Below the pieces are notes generated by a model. It did not search any database. It saw only the letters and a list, made by a program, of their open reading frames with translations, and was not told the origin of the DNA. A DNA stretch of 64,000 nucleotides from CAYOHP01 sp964403795 [NCBI: uncultured bacterium] (GTDB lineage: Bacteria; Muiribacteriota; UBA6191; CAZXTJ01), in the NCBI GenBank assembly GCA_964403795.1, contig CAYOHP010000002.1, forward strand, positions 86,530-150,529. The letters run 5' to 3'. This document shows, piece after piece, positions 34,879-43,193 of the stretch. Both the position numbers and the translations under genes were made by a program. Every line of letters starts with the position of its first letter. The first letter of the stretch is position 1.

Positions 34879-36921
34879 TCAGGAAGCCGGGACCTGGGAA
34901 CGGGCCAGGCTCCCCTGGAGGATCTCGGCCACCGCCCCCAGGATGCGCTGGGCGCTGGCAGGCTTGCGGATCAGGCCACCCATGCCCAATGCCAGGATCT
35001 CCGCTTCGTCGGCCTCGTCGGCCCCGGTGAAGAGGAGCGTAGCGGCGCCCCGGAAGTCGCTCCCATGGCGCAGGAAGAAGTCGCGGCCCGAGATCCCCTG
35101 CAGGTGCTCGTCGAGCACGACCAGGTCGAAGCGCCCGGCGGCCAGCTGGTCCTCGGCTCCCCGGGGAGTGGCGGCGGAGACGACGTCGTAGCCCTCGGAA
35201 CCGAGCAGCTCGCAGAGGTAGACCCGGATCGCCTCTTCGTCGTCGACGACCAGGATCCGGGCCTGGGGACCGTCGGGGCGGGAGGGCCTGCCGCCGGCGA
35301 GCACCGTGAGGGCCGGGCGTCCGGTGGCGTCGGCCCGGGACTCGTGGGGGAAATGGAGCTGGAAGCAGGCGCCTCCCTCGGGATGCTCGACCGATTCGAG
35401 CGAGCCGCCGTGGCTCCTGAGGATGGTCTGCGAGATCCACAGGCCGAGCCCGGTGCCGTCGGCGCCCTTGGTGGTGAAGAAGGGCTCGAAGAGCCGGGCC
35501 CGCACCGCCTCCGGGATTCCGGGACCGGTGTCGCGGACCCGGAGCACGGTGTCGTTGGGGTCCGGTACCACGTCGATCGTCACCGTGCCGCCGGCCCCGC
35601 TCATCGCCTGGTAGGCGTTGCTCAGCAGGTTGACGAGGACCTGGAGGACCTGCCCGAGGTCGCCCTCGATGCGGGTACCGCGAGGCACGTCGACCCGGAC
35701 CTCGACGGGCGGACCGTCGGAGGGGGGCGGTGCCACCGAGAGCGCCTCGACCACGGTGTCGGCGAGGTCGAAGCGGCAGCGGTCGGCCTCCTCGGGACGG
35801 TAGACGGTCTTCAGGTCCTGGATCAGGCGGTGGATGCGACGGACCTGGGTCTCGATCCGGTCCACGTACTCGTCGAGCCCTTCGGCGGTGCCCCGGCGTC
35901 GGATCAGGCCGAGGTTCCCCAGGATCACGGTCAGCGGGTTCTTGATCTCGTGGGCGATGCCGGCGGTGACCTGGCCGAGGCTGGAGAGGCGCCGGCTCTG
36001 GATCAGCTCGCGCTGCGCGGCCACCTGGCGCTTCAGGGCCTTCTGGGTCTCCTCGAGGAGCTTCAGGTTCTCGAGGGCCACCGCGGCGGTGGCGGCGTAG
36101 AGCTTGGCCAGGGCGACGTCCTTCTCCTCGAAGGACTCGCGCTCGGGATCGCGGTGGAGCTGGAGCAGGCCCACCAGCTTCTGGCCCGCGATCAGGGGCG
36201 TGGTCAGGACGTGCAGGCGGTGGAGGTCCGGGAAGAGCTGGCGGAGGTCGGGAAGGCGCTGCACCCGGGCTCCCGCCGAGAGCACGTGCTCGGATCGCTC
36301 CACGCAGCGCCCCAGCAGGCCGCCTACCGGGAACTCGCCGCCCAGCAGCCCGGGAGCGGTCCCCACCGAGGCCCGCAGGGTGGCGGTCGACGGGTCGCGC
36401 TCCGGGACCGTGTAGACCGCCCCGGCATCCGCCTCCAGGGAGCCCACCGCCAGGTGCAGGAGGACCCCGAATTCCTGGTCCAGGTCACGGACCCGTCCCA
36501 CCGACTTCAGGCCCACCGACAGGCTGCGCATGCGCTCGAGGTCCCGGGCCGCCTCCTGGCCGGCGAAGGCGTTGTTCAGGACCGAGGCCAAGGTCTGGGC
36601 ATCCAGCGGCTTGCGCAGGAACCAGACGTTCCGGTACCTGGAGATGGCCCGGTCGAGGCGGGCGTACTCGTACTGGGTGACCAGCAGCACGATGGCGTCC
36701 GGGACCGTCGCCTTGATCCTCGCCAGCAGGTCGAGGCCGGACATCCCGGGGAGCCGGAGGTCGAGGATCCAGGCGTCGAAGCGGGCCCAGGCCGGATCGG
36801 CCATGACCTCCTCGCCGTTGGAGGCCGGGACCGCTTCGTAGCCGAGGTCGGTCACCAGATCGGCGAGTACCGCCCGGCTCGTGAGCGAGTCGTCGACCAG
36901 CTGGATCCGTCTGAGCCGCAT
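34879..36921 (-). CDS. Receiver-GAF-histidine kinase-receiver hybrid
   Basis: 680 residues, no membrane segment. Domains in order: receiver (1-120) with acceptor Asp54; GAF-like (145-290); HisKA with phosphoryl His324 in GIAHEIKNPLT; HATPase (405-525) with N-box NLLSNAYQAM, DTGPGIP and GTGLGL; a second receiver (555-675) with Asp604. A cytoplasmic phosphorelay protein driven by another kinase or by the GAF ligand, with output through the last receiver. No DNA-binding domain or cognate regulator lies beside it. The membrane proteins at 37056 onward are divergent. Confidence 0.94.
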   Translation of the reverse strand: MRLRRIQLVDDSLTSRAVLADLVTDLGYEAVPASNGEEVMADPAWARFDAWILDLRLPGMSGLDLLARIKATVPDAIVLLVTQYEYARLDRAISRYRNVWFLRKPLDAQTLASVLNNAFAGQEAARDLERMRSLSVGLKSVGRVRDLDQEFGVLLHLAVGSLEADAGAVYTVPERDPSTATLRASVGTAPGLLGGEFPVGGLLGRCVERSEHVLSAGARVQRLPDLRQLFPDLHRLHVLTTPLIAGQKLVGLLQLHRDPERESFEEKDVALAKLYAATAAVALENLKLLEETQKALKRQVAAQRELIQSRRLSSLGQVTAGIAHEIKNPLTVILGNLGLIRRRGTAEGLDEYVDRIETQVRRIHRLIQDLKTVYRPEEADRCRFDLADTVVEALSVAPPPSDGPPVEVRVDVPRGTRIEGDLGQVLQVLVNLLSNAYQAMSGAGGTVTIDVVPDPNDTVLRVRDTGPGIPEAVRARLFEPFFTTKGADGTGLGLWISQTILRSHGGSLESVEHPEGGACFQLHFPHESRADATGRPALTVLAGGRPSRPDGPQARILVVDDEEAIRVYLCELLGSEGYDVVSAATPRGAEDQLAAGRFDLVVLDEHLQGISGRDFFLRHGSDFRGAATLLFTGADEADEAEILALGMGGLIRKPASAQRILGAVAEILQGSLARSQVPAS

Positions 36922-37055
36922 CCCGGAGTACCACCTCGTCGGGCCTCAATGGGCAGAACCCATCCCCCGGGGCCGACACTTGGAAAGGTATCGGACGGGA
37001 CCCTTCGGACCAAGCCGGAGCCGCCGAAGCATGTCATGATGGAGGCGACCCGACC

Positions 37056-37625
37056 ATGGTCGTGTTCCCGACGCACCGCAGACAGCTCCTCACCCTGGCC
37101 GCCGGGACCGGGATGGTCGGGCTCCTCGGGTTCCTCTCGGGACGCCGCCACCTCACCGGCCTGCGCCGGGCCTGGAACCTGATGGGCTGCGGCTGTTTCG
37201 CCTTCCATGCGGGGAGGTTGGCCGGGCTGGCGATGCGGCCCGCGGCCCTGGTCCTGGGGAGGGAAGGCATCCTCGACTGTGCCGGAGCTCCGCCCGCCGG
37301 CTTCCTCCCTTGGGACCTCTTGGCCCCGGCCGAAGCGGTGGTGCTGCCTCTCGGACCGATCCTGCGCAAGTACGTAGGGCTCCGGCTCCGGGGTGTGCCG
37401 GGAGCCACGGGCGTTGCGGGGGAAGGCGGGGAGGCCGTCCTCGGCCGGAGGCGAAGTGCCTTCGAGCCTCCCCACTTCTCGACTTTCGCTGCCTTGATCC
37501 CGGAGTACGTGCTCCTGGACCGGGTGGAAGTCGTCGTCCAGACCGTGAACGACTACCTCGACGATCCCGAGGAGCGCGAGGAACTCGGCAGCCTGGCAGG
37601 CTCACCGGCAAAGGCACTCTGGTGA
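37056..37625 (+). CDS. Small two-helix membrane protein with a PH-like domain (STM3941-like)
   Basis: 189 residues. Two hydrophobic segments near the N-terminus (about 10-28 and 38-62) are followed by 'GILDCAGAPPAGFLPWDLLAPAEAVVLPL' (split here by a Pro pair), the layout of STM3941-type or YdbS-type PH-like membrane proteins, in which 'ITD.. IPW.DI' follows two helices. A basic loop and an acidic C-terminal helix ('LDDPEEREELG') end it. It is coupled to the next gene by a GTGA overlap. Family assignment is tentative; function unknown. Confidence 0.62.
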   Translation: MVVFPTHRRQLLTLAAGTGMVGLLGFLSGRRHLTGLRRAWNLMGCGCFAFHAGRLAGLAMRPAALVLGREGILDCAGAPPAGFLPWDLLAPAEAVVLPLGPILRKYVGLRLRGVPGATGVAGEGGEAVLGRRRSAFEPPHFSTFAALIPEYVLLDRVEVVVQTVNDYLDDPEEREELGSLAGSPAKALW

Positions 37626-38734
37626 ACGGTCGACGCGATCCTTCGGCCACCCGGCTCGCCCCCGGAGGCCCGGAGGGACCACCTGGTAGTCCGGCCCTCC
37701 CCCGGGTACGGGCCCGTGGTCGGATCGCCCCGCCCACGCCGGCCCGGGAAGGCGATCGACCGTCTCCCGGGAAGCGACTCCTGTGGCCGGCCATCCTCGG
37801 GACCAGTCTCGTCGTCCTCGGCCTCTACGCGTTCCCCGGGGTCGGGGCGAACTCGTCGGGATGGCGCGAGAGGATCGAGGATGCGGCCCGGGCCTCGGTC
37901 TCCGGGGCCGGGCGAGCGGTGGCGCGGATCTCCGCGACGGTGTCCGGCTGGACCCGGTCGACCGTGGCCTCGCCGGCGGACCCGGTGACCACTTCTCCGG
38001 TCGAGGGCCAGGAGCCGTCGCCCGCCGCTCCCGTTCCCGGCTCGATCCCGGGTTCGAGTTCGGGCTCCGGCCGGGCCCGGGCTTCCGCTCCCGGTCGGTC
38101 CGTCCCGACGGGCCTTCCGGATCGCACTGCCGGGAACCGCAGGTCCGATCCGCGCCCGCCACGGCAACCGGCTCCTCCACGGGATGGGTCCCAGTCCCCG
38201 GCAGGGGGCCGGAGAACCCAGGTCGTGGTCGGATCGGGGAACCCGGTCGCAGGTCTGCGGATCGAGCCCGATCCCGAGGCGCGGGTGTTGTCCAGGGATG
38301 AGGTCCCGACCCTGGAGCGGGGTTCGATGCTGGCAGCGTTCTCGTCTCCGGCCGCCAGGGTCGAGCTGGGATCGGGAGCCCGGATCGAGTCGGGCGACGG
38401 ACTCGTCGAACTCTGGACCGATGGCGAGGACGCATCGATCGACGTCCTTTCCGGGGAGATCGCGCTGGTCACGGCCTCGGGAGCCCGGCACACGGTGGTG
38501 GCCCTGGAGCGGTTCCACCTACCGGAAGCGTTCTCCGAACCGATTCCCGTTGGTGACCTGGAATCGCTCCTGGGGCGCCTCTCCTGGTTCGCCGCCGGGG
38601 AGAGCGGCGGGCCGGCCCGGAAGCTGGCCGGCGAGATCGCGGCCCGGGCCCTGCAGGAGAGCGAAGGCACGGGGCGGGCCGCCGCAGCCCGGCACCTCTC
38701 GGCAGCCGCTGCAGGGTGGGCCGGGGGCCTCTAG
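37622..38734 (+). CDS. Single-pass membrane protein with a FecR-like domain
   Basis: 370 residues from GTG overlapping the previous stop. Residues 1-50 are basic and Pro-rich (cytoplasmic), 52-74 form one transmembrane helix, then a 120-residue Ser/Pro/Gly/Arg-rich stalk. Residues about 205-310 show the repeated short strands of a FecR-like domain: 'PTLERGSMLAAF', 'ARVELGSGARIESGDG', 'VELWTDGEDASIDVLSGEIAL'. The C-terminus is helical and Ala-rich. FecR-like domains often sense or scaffold outside the membrane; no sigma factor is nearby. Its TAG stop shares the CTAG at 38731-38734 with the stop of the helicase on the other strand. Confidence 0.65.
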   Translation: MNGRRDPSATRLAPGGPEGPPGSPALPRVRARGRIAPPTPAREGDRPSPGKRLLWPAILGTSLVVLGLYAFPGVGANSSGWRERIEDAARASVSGAGRAVARISATVSGWTRSTVASPADPVTTSPVEGQEPSPAAPVPGSIPGSSSGSGRARASAPGRSVPTGLPDRTAGNRRSDPRPPRQPAPPRDGSQSPAGGRRTQVVVGSGNPVAGLRIEPDPEARVLSRDEVPTLERGSMLAAFSSPAARVELGSGARIESGDGLVELWTDGEDASIDVLSGEIALVTASGARHTVVALERFHLPEAFSEPIPVGDLESLLGRLSWFAAGESGGPARKLAGEIAARALQESEGTGRAAAARHLSAAAAGWAGGL

Positions 38735-41280
38735 TCGCGCCCGCGGCGCACCACGGGGGAATCCGGAGGGGCGGGATCCGGGCGGAGGAACTCCTCCATC
38801 CGCTCGAGCAGGCGATCGAGCTCGTCCTGGTGGACGGTCTCCACCGGGAGCCCTTCCAGGAAGACCTTCCCGTAGCTCTTGGAGAGGATCCGGGAGTCCG
38901 TGACCAGGACCGCGCCGCGGTCGGTGCGGGTCCGGATCAGCCGCCCGAACCCCTGGCGGAAGCGCAGCACCGCGGCCGGGACCGAGTAGTCGCGGAAGGC
39001 GTCCCCTCCCCGCTCCTCGATCCGCTCCGCCCGCGCCACCAGGACCGGCTCGTCCGGGACCGAGAACGGCAAGCGGGTGAGCACCACCAGCTGGAGGGCA
39101 TCCCCGGGGACGTCCACACCCTCCCAGAACGAGCTGGTGGCGAAGAGCACGCTCGAACCGTGGGCCCGGAATCTCTCCAGGAGCCGGTGCCGATCCTCCG
39201 TCCCCTGCCGCAGGGGCTCGTAGCCCAGGAGCTTGCAGCGGGCCGCGATCCGATCGAAGACCCGATTCAGGAGACCGTAGCTGGTGAAGAGGAGGAAGGC
39301 CCTGCCGCGACTCGCCTCCACCGCTCTCGCCAGCGCCTCCGAGAGGACCTCGGGGAACTTCGGATGGTTGGGTTCGGGAAGGTCCAGCGGGACTCCCACC
39401 CAGGCCTGGCGGGCGTAGTCGAAAGGTGAGGCCAGGGCCAGGGTCTCGAGCCGGTCTTCGACCTGGTCGGCGAGACCGATCCGCCCCAGGAAGTAGCCGA
39501 ACTCGCTGCCCGACCTCAGGGTCGCGGAAGTGAGCACCAGGGTCGAGACCCGATCGAGCAGCGTCTCGCGCAGGGCAGGACCAACCTCGATGGGTGCCGA
39601 GCAGAGCTTGAACACGTTCCCCTTGCGGGCCGGCTTCAGCTCGATCCAGCGACAACTCCCCGCCTCCGAGGAGAGGAACGACCGGATCGCCATGGCCCTC
39701 TCCTCGACCCTCCGGGCGCCGGCCCGGACGTCGAGGGCGGGACCCGCCAGGCGGGCGAAGGCGTCCTCGTCGAGACGATCGAGGGGACGCAGGGCGTCGA
39801 GGATCCGCTCCGAGTGCTCGACCAGGGTCTTCGCCAGACCCTCGAGCCTAGGTCTGAGGCACTCCACCCAGTAGGCATCCGCTTCGATGTCCTCGCCCAC
39901 CCTGGCCTTGCCGGGGCGACTGCCGAAGCCCTGCTCCATGGCCAGGAACGCTCCATCGAGCTCGGACACCAGGCGACGGTGGGCGGGGACCACGTCGTCG
40001 CCGAGGCGACGGGCGGACTCTCCCCGGGGATCGTTCCCGGTTCCCCGGATGCCTTCCCCGAGCCGGTGCATGAGGGCCGGGATCCGACCCCGGTCCTGGC
40101 GGCGGGCCGAGACCAGGCGCCCCAGCACGCGCTGGATCCCGAACCGCGAGATCTGCTCCGAGAGGTGCTCGGTGGCCGCCTCCTCGAGGTGATGGGCCTC
40201 GTCGATCACCAGCCGCCGGTAGGGCGGCAGCAGGGCCGCCACCCCGAAACCCGACTCCTGCTTCAGACGGGCATCCGAGAGCAGCAGATGATGGTTCACG
40301 ATCACCACGTCGGAGGCCGCCGCCCGCCGCCGCGACTCGTAGAAGAAGCAGCGGTCGTAGTGCGGGCACCGGACCCTGAGCGTCGTGTCGGTCTCGCTCT
40401 GGACCCTCTCCCAGAGTTCGGGGTCGGGAACGAAGCCGAGGGACTGGCGACTGCCGTCGCCGCTCCCGCCCTTGGCCACCTCGACGATCGCCTCGAGCTC
40501 CGCCCGGGCCACCGGATCGTCGAACAGGCCGGGTTCGTTCCTTGCCTCCTCGAGCTTCCGCAGGCAGATGTAGTTGCCTCGCCCCTTCACCACCGTGGCC
40601 CGCACCTCGGCGCCGAGCGCCCGGCCCACGGCCGGCACGTCCTTCTCGAGGAGCTGGGTCTGGAGATTGATGGTGTGGGTGCTCACCACCACCTTCTCGC
40701 GGTTGGCACGGGCGAAGCGCACGGCGGGGAAGAGGTAGGCGAAGGACTTCCCGGTCCCCGTGCCCGCCTCGATGGCGGCGATCGAATCCCGGTCGAAGGC
40801 CCTCGCCACTGCCTGGGCCATCTCGACCTGGGCCTCGCGGTGCTCGTATCCGGCGAAGCCCCGGGACAATGCGCCCTCGGGCCCGAGATCCTCGAGCAGG
40901 CTCTCGGGACGCAGGACGACCTTGGGCTCCGGCCGGAACGGCTCGACCACGACGTAGACCCGCTCGGCCGGGTTGTCGACGATCATGAACCCGACGCCGA
41001 GGTTCCCGAGCAGTCCGGCCACCTCGAGGTCGGCATCGGAGGGCAGCAGGTTCCCCGAGGGATGGTTGTGGATCGCCACCTCGCCGGGTCGTGCGATGCC
41101 GAGCAGGGCCGGGGCCGCGGTGGCGTGGCCGCGGGCGAGGACCTCGACGACCGCGATCCGCGGACCTTCCCCGGCCCGGCCCACCAGGTAGACCTCGTTG
41201 CCGCCGGCCTCCCGGATCGCATCCCGGAGCATGGCGCGGGCCGACGGCTCGAACCGCTCGTCGATCCTGTCTCCCGCCAC
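38731..41280 (-). CDS. RadC-type JAB domain fused to a DinG-type helicase
   Basis: 849 residues from GTG. Residues about 1-115 are RadC/JAMM-like with H71-N-H73-P-S-G, Ser81 and Asp84. Residues about 145-840 are an XPD/DinG superfamily 2 helicase: Walker A GTGTGKS (173-179), 'STHTINLQTQLLEKD', a DEAHH box near 365, and C-terminal 'FWEGVDVPGDALQLVVLTRLPF' in two parts, 'RFRQGFGRLIRTRTDRG'. Three Fe-S-type cysteines (239, 305, 311) are visible; the fourth expected position is Thr300. It probably unwinds structured DNA in repair. The fusion is unusual; the role of the JAB part is unknown. Confidence 0.92.
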   Translation of the reverse strand: MAGDRIDERFEPSARAMLRDAIREAGGNEVYLVGRAGEGPRIAVVEVLARGHATAAPALLGIARPGEVAIHNHPSGNLLPSDADLEVAGLLGNLGVGFMIVDNPAERVYVVVEPFRPEPKVVLRPESLLEDLGPEGALSRGFAGYEHREAQVEMAQAVARAFDRDSIAAIEAGTGTGKSFAYLFPAVRFARANREKVVVSTHTINLQTQLLEKDVPAVGRALGAEVRATVVKGRGNYICLRKLEEARNEPGLFDDPVARAELEAIVEVAKGGSGDGSRQSLGFVPDPELWERVQSETDTTLRVRCPHYDRCFFYESRRRAAASDVVIVNHHLLLSDARLKQESGFGVAALLPPYRRLVIDEAHHLEEAATEHLSEQISRFGIQRVLGRLVSARRQDRGRIPALMHRLGEGIRGTGNDPRGESARRLGDDVVPAHRRLVSELDGAFLAMEQGFGSRPGKARVGEDIEADAYWVECLRPRLEGLAKTLVEHSERILDALRPLDRLDEDAFARLAGPALDVRAGARRVEERAMAIRSFLSSEAGSCRWIELKPARKGNVFKLCSAPIEVGPALRETLLDRVSTLVLTSATLRSGSEFGYFLGRIGLADQVEDRLETLALASPFDYARQAWVGVPLDLPEPNHPKFPEVLSEALARAVEASRGRAFLLFTSYGLLNRVFDRIAARCKLLGYEPLRQGTEDRHRLLERFRAHGSSVLFATSSFWEGVDVPGDALQLVVLTRLPFSVPDEPVLVARAERIEERGGDAFRDYSVPAAVLRFRQGFGRLIRTRTDRGAVLVTDSRILSKSYGKVFLEGLPVETVHQDELDRLLERMEEFLRPDPAPPDSPVVRRGRD

Positions 41281-41346
41281 GGCTGCTCCCGCATCCCCTC
41301 GGCCCGGGATCCGGGTCCCGGAGACTATCCCCCACCCGGGGAATTG

Positions 41347-41376
41347 GGGAAGGGCTCCCTTCCGGGAGCCCTTCCC
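41347..41376 (-). terminator. Strong hairpin in the intergenic region
   Basis: A perfect 13-bp stem (GGGAAGGGCTCCC, 41347-41359, with its complement at 41364-41376) and a 4-base loop. It lies between the histone-like gene and the helicase gene, about 100 bases after the former. No T-run. Confidence 0.5.
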
Positions 41377-41451
41377 ACTTCCGTCGTCGGTCCGCCGTCG
41401 CCCGCTCGCTTCCGCGATCTCGGGATCCTGCGTGGCGGACCACGGCAGGCA

Positions 41452-41469
41452 GCCGGCCTGACGGCCGGC
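41452..41469 (-). terminator. Short hairpin just after the histone-like gene
   Basis: A 7-bp stem GCCGGCC/GGCCGGC with a 4-base loop, ending 10 bases beyond the stop at 41479 (minus strand). Confidence 0.4.
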
Positions 41470-41478
41470 GCCCAGGGT

Positions 41479-41757
41479 TCAGCGACGAGCGCTGCGCCGC
41501 ATGGCGGTCGGCATCGCCGGGGCCGCAGCCGGGGCGGCAGCCTTCGGCTTGCGGGTGGCCTTGCGCGCGGGCTTCTTGGCGGCCTTCTTCTTGGCGGCCT
41601 TCTTCGCCGGCTTCTTGGCGGCCTTCTTCTTGGCGGCCTTCTTCGCCGGCTTCTTGGCGGCCTTCTTCTTGGCGGCCTTCTTCTTCGCCGGTTTCTTGGT
41701 GGCCCGCGCGGAGGTGGGGCGGCCGGTTCCCTCCATCAGCTCGTCGATCTTCTCCAT
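41479..41757 (-). CDS. Lys/Ala-rich histone H1-like protein
   Basis: 92 residues. After a short acidic N-terminus (MEKIDELMEG) the protein is almost only Lys, Ala and Pro, with a 13-residue unit of the type KKPAKKAAKKKAA repeated three times (residues about 22-62), then Arg/Ala/Pro. This is the composition of bacterial histone H1-like proteins (Hc1 C-terminus, AlgP/AlgR3, BpH1), which bind and compact DNA without a fixed fold. Its own transcript is likely: flanking gaps are about 200 bases and hairpins follow the stop. It is beside a DNA helicase gene but not coupled to it. Confidence 0.85.
   Translation of the reverse strand: MEKIDELMEGTGRPTSARATKKPAKKKAAKKKAAKKPAKKAAKKKAAKKPAKKAAKKKAAKKPARKATRKPKAAAPAAAPAMPTAMRRSARR
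41565..41694 (-). repeat. 39-base tandem repeat in the histone-like gene
   Basis: About three nearly identical 39-base units encode the 13-residue Lys/Ala/Pro repeat. The near identity of the DNA, unlike the AGATT repeat at 5423, suggests recent duplication or gene conversion, with copy number likely to vary between strains. Confidence 0.8.
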
Positions 41758-41980
41758 GCTCTTGATCCCTTCTTGAGCCAGGGCGCTTGCGATCCGGTCA
41801 TCCGGTACCGGAGTCCGCTTCGTCCTGGTCAGGTTTCCCGGGGGCGGTCACCCTTCCGGGGTCGTACGGAAAGTCCTCTCAACTCCATCGGCAGGATGGC
41901 CGATGTACTTCAGACTCGCCCCTCCACAGGCGATCGGGGCGCCCACCGGTTCACCGGTGCCGCCGGATGTGGTCAGGTCA

Positions 41981-43069
41981 TCAGGAACCATCTTCGCCCA
42001 TCGAGCCGATCCGGCTCCGCACTTCGCGGCGAATCTCGTCGAACCGGTCATGGACGAGGTCGCCGGGGCAGGACTTGGTCGAGAAGGCCCGGTGCCCGAA
42101 GAGGGCCTCCGAGACCGGGATGTCGTAGCGATGCGAGATCCAGGTGACGAGGTCGAGCAGGTGGCTCCAGGAATCCGCCGACACCGGATCGCCGCCCGGA
42201 TCATGGTTCCCGATCAGGCAGATGCCGACCTTGCCGGTGTTGGGGACGGCGTGCGATCCCACCACCTCGATCGGGCGCCCCTCGAAGACCAGGCCGTCGG
42301 GTCCGATCAGGAAGTGGTAGCCGATGTCGTTCCAGCGGCGATCCGGATCGAGCTGGTGGAAGCGCTGGATGCCGGCCACCGACTCGGCGCCGCCCACCCT
42401 GAGATAGCCCGCCGCGTCCGGCAGCCAGGAGTGGTGGATGACGATCGCCTCCGGCCGGTGGGGATCGAAGCGCTCGGCCGGAGGGCGGGCACCCCACGAT
42501 GCGCGTTCCACGATCTCCGGTCGCGTCGGATCGACGCGACCGGACGAGGACCTTCCGGATCCGCCTGGTGCCCCGGTCGAGCCGGTCGCCCTCGCCTCGA
42601 CCTCCCAGGTGCACCGCACTTCGGGCAGCGACAGGCTGGCGCCGGTGGCCCCCGGTTCCGTCGCGATCTCGAGCCAACGGGTCCCGTCGGCGGTCGCGGA
42701 CCCGGAGCGGGCGATGGTCCAGGTGCCCCGACGCTCCACCGTCACCAGTTCGTCGCACCCGGCGCCTCCGGGAACCTCGTCCACGCGGACCAGGATCGCG
42801 GCTCGGGTCGCCCCGGGCGAAGCCTCGAGGGTCTCCGTGTCGACCCAGCGAGCACCGGAGAGAACGTGGGGCAGGAGGCGGAGCGGTCGGTCCAGTCTCC
42901 GCAGCTCCCGGTCTCGCGACGCGTTCCCTCGGATCGCGGCGACCGGAGGCCCGTCGCTCGCGGGGTGGGCGGAGAGTCCCGCCGCCGACGCCACCGAGAC
43001 GGCGACGAGGTGGGCGACCGAGAGGATCCGTCCCCGGCATCGCCATCCCTCGACTCGACCTCGTCCCAT
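41981..43069 (-). CDS. N-acetylmuramoyl-L-alanine amidase (PGRP/amidase_2 domain), exported
   Basis: 362 residues. A hydrophobic N-terminal segment (about 15-32) suggests export. A beta-rich region (about 60-175) of unknown family precedes the amidase_2 domain (about 190-355): 'AIVIHHSWLPDA' with the first Zn His, 'RFHQLDPDRRWNDIGYHFLI', 'GICLIGNHD' and 'FGHRAFSTKSCPGD' with the second His and the Cys ligand. All three Zn ligands are present, so it should cut peptidoglycan between MurNAc and L-Ala. The ATG at 43069 has GGAG about ten bases upstream; one at 43078 is possible. It diverges from an inactive HtrA-like gene. Confidence 0.9.
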   Translation of the reverse strand: MGRGRVEGWRCRGRILSVAHLVAVSVASAAGLSAHPASDGPPVAAIRGNASRDRELRRLDRPLRLLPHVLSGARWVDTETLEASPGATRAAILVRVDEVPGGAGCDELVTVERRGTWTIARSGSATADGTRWLEIATEPGATGASLSLPEVRCTWEVEARATGSTGAPGGSGRSSSGRVDPTRPEIVERASWGARPPAERFDPHRPEAIVIHHSWLPDAAGYLRVGGAESVAGIQRFHQLDPDRRWNDIGYHFLIGPDGLVFEGRPIEVVGSHAVPNTGKVGICLIGNHDPGGDPVSADSWSHLLDLVTWISHRYDIPVSEALFGHRAFSTKSCPGDLVHDRFDEIRREVRSRIGSMGEDGS

Positions 43070-43098
43070 CGTCTGCATTCTCCGAACTGCCTCCCTCT

Positions 43099-43128
43099 CT
43101 CTTACGCGCTCGCACCCACAAAGTTCAA
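43099..43128 (-). promoter_or_regulatory. Predicted promoter of the amidase gene
   Basis: On the minus strand TTGAAC (complement of 43123-43128), 18 bases, TAAGAG (complement of 43099-43104). Its -35 lies 7 bases from the -35 of the divergent promoter. Confidence 0.45.
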
Positions 43129-43135
43129 CAACGAA

Positions 43136-43165
43136 TTGCAGGTTTCGTTCGATCGCGCCTAGTCT
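43136..43165 (+). promoter_or_regulatory. Predicted promoter of the HtrA-like gene
   Basis: TTGCAG (43136-43141), 18-base spacer, TAGTCT (43160-43165), about 28 bases before the GTG at 43194. The two -35 boxes sit in one of the few AT-richer stretches of the window. Confidence 0.5.
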
Positions 43166-43193
43166 CGCCGCCTCACGACGAGAGGGGAGCGAC

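Noticed and set aside
38731-38734. Overlap of the two convergent stop codons in CTAG
   Set aside because: It is real (both genes use TAG on the same CTAG) but is only tight packing, with no sign of function.
41565-41694. Regular repeats that might suggest a CRISPR array
   Set aside because: The units are contiguous, without spacers, and encode a Lys/Ala/Pro repeat inside an open reading frame.
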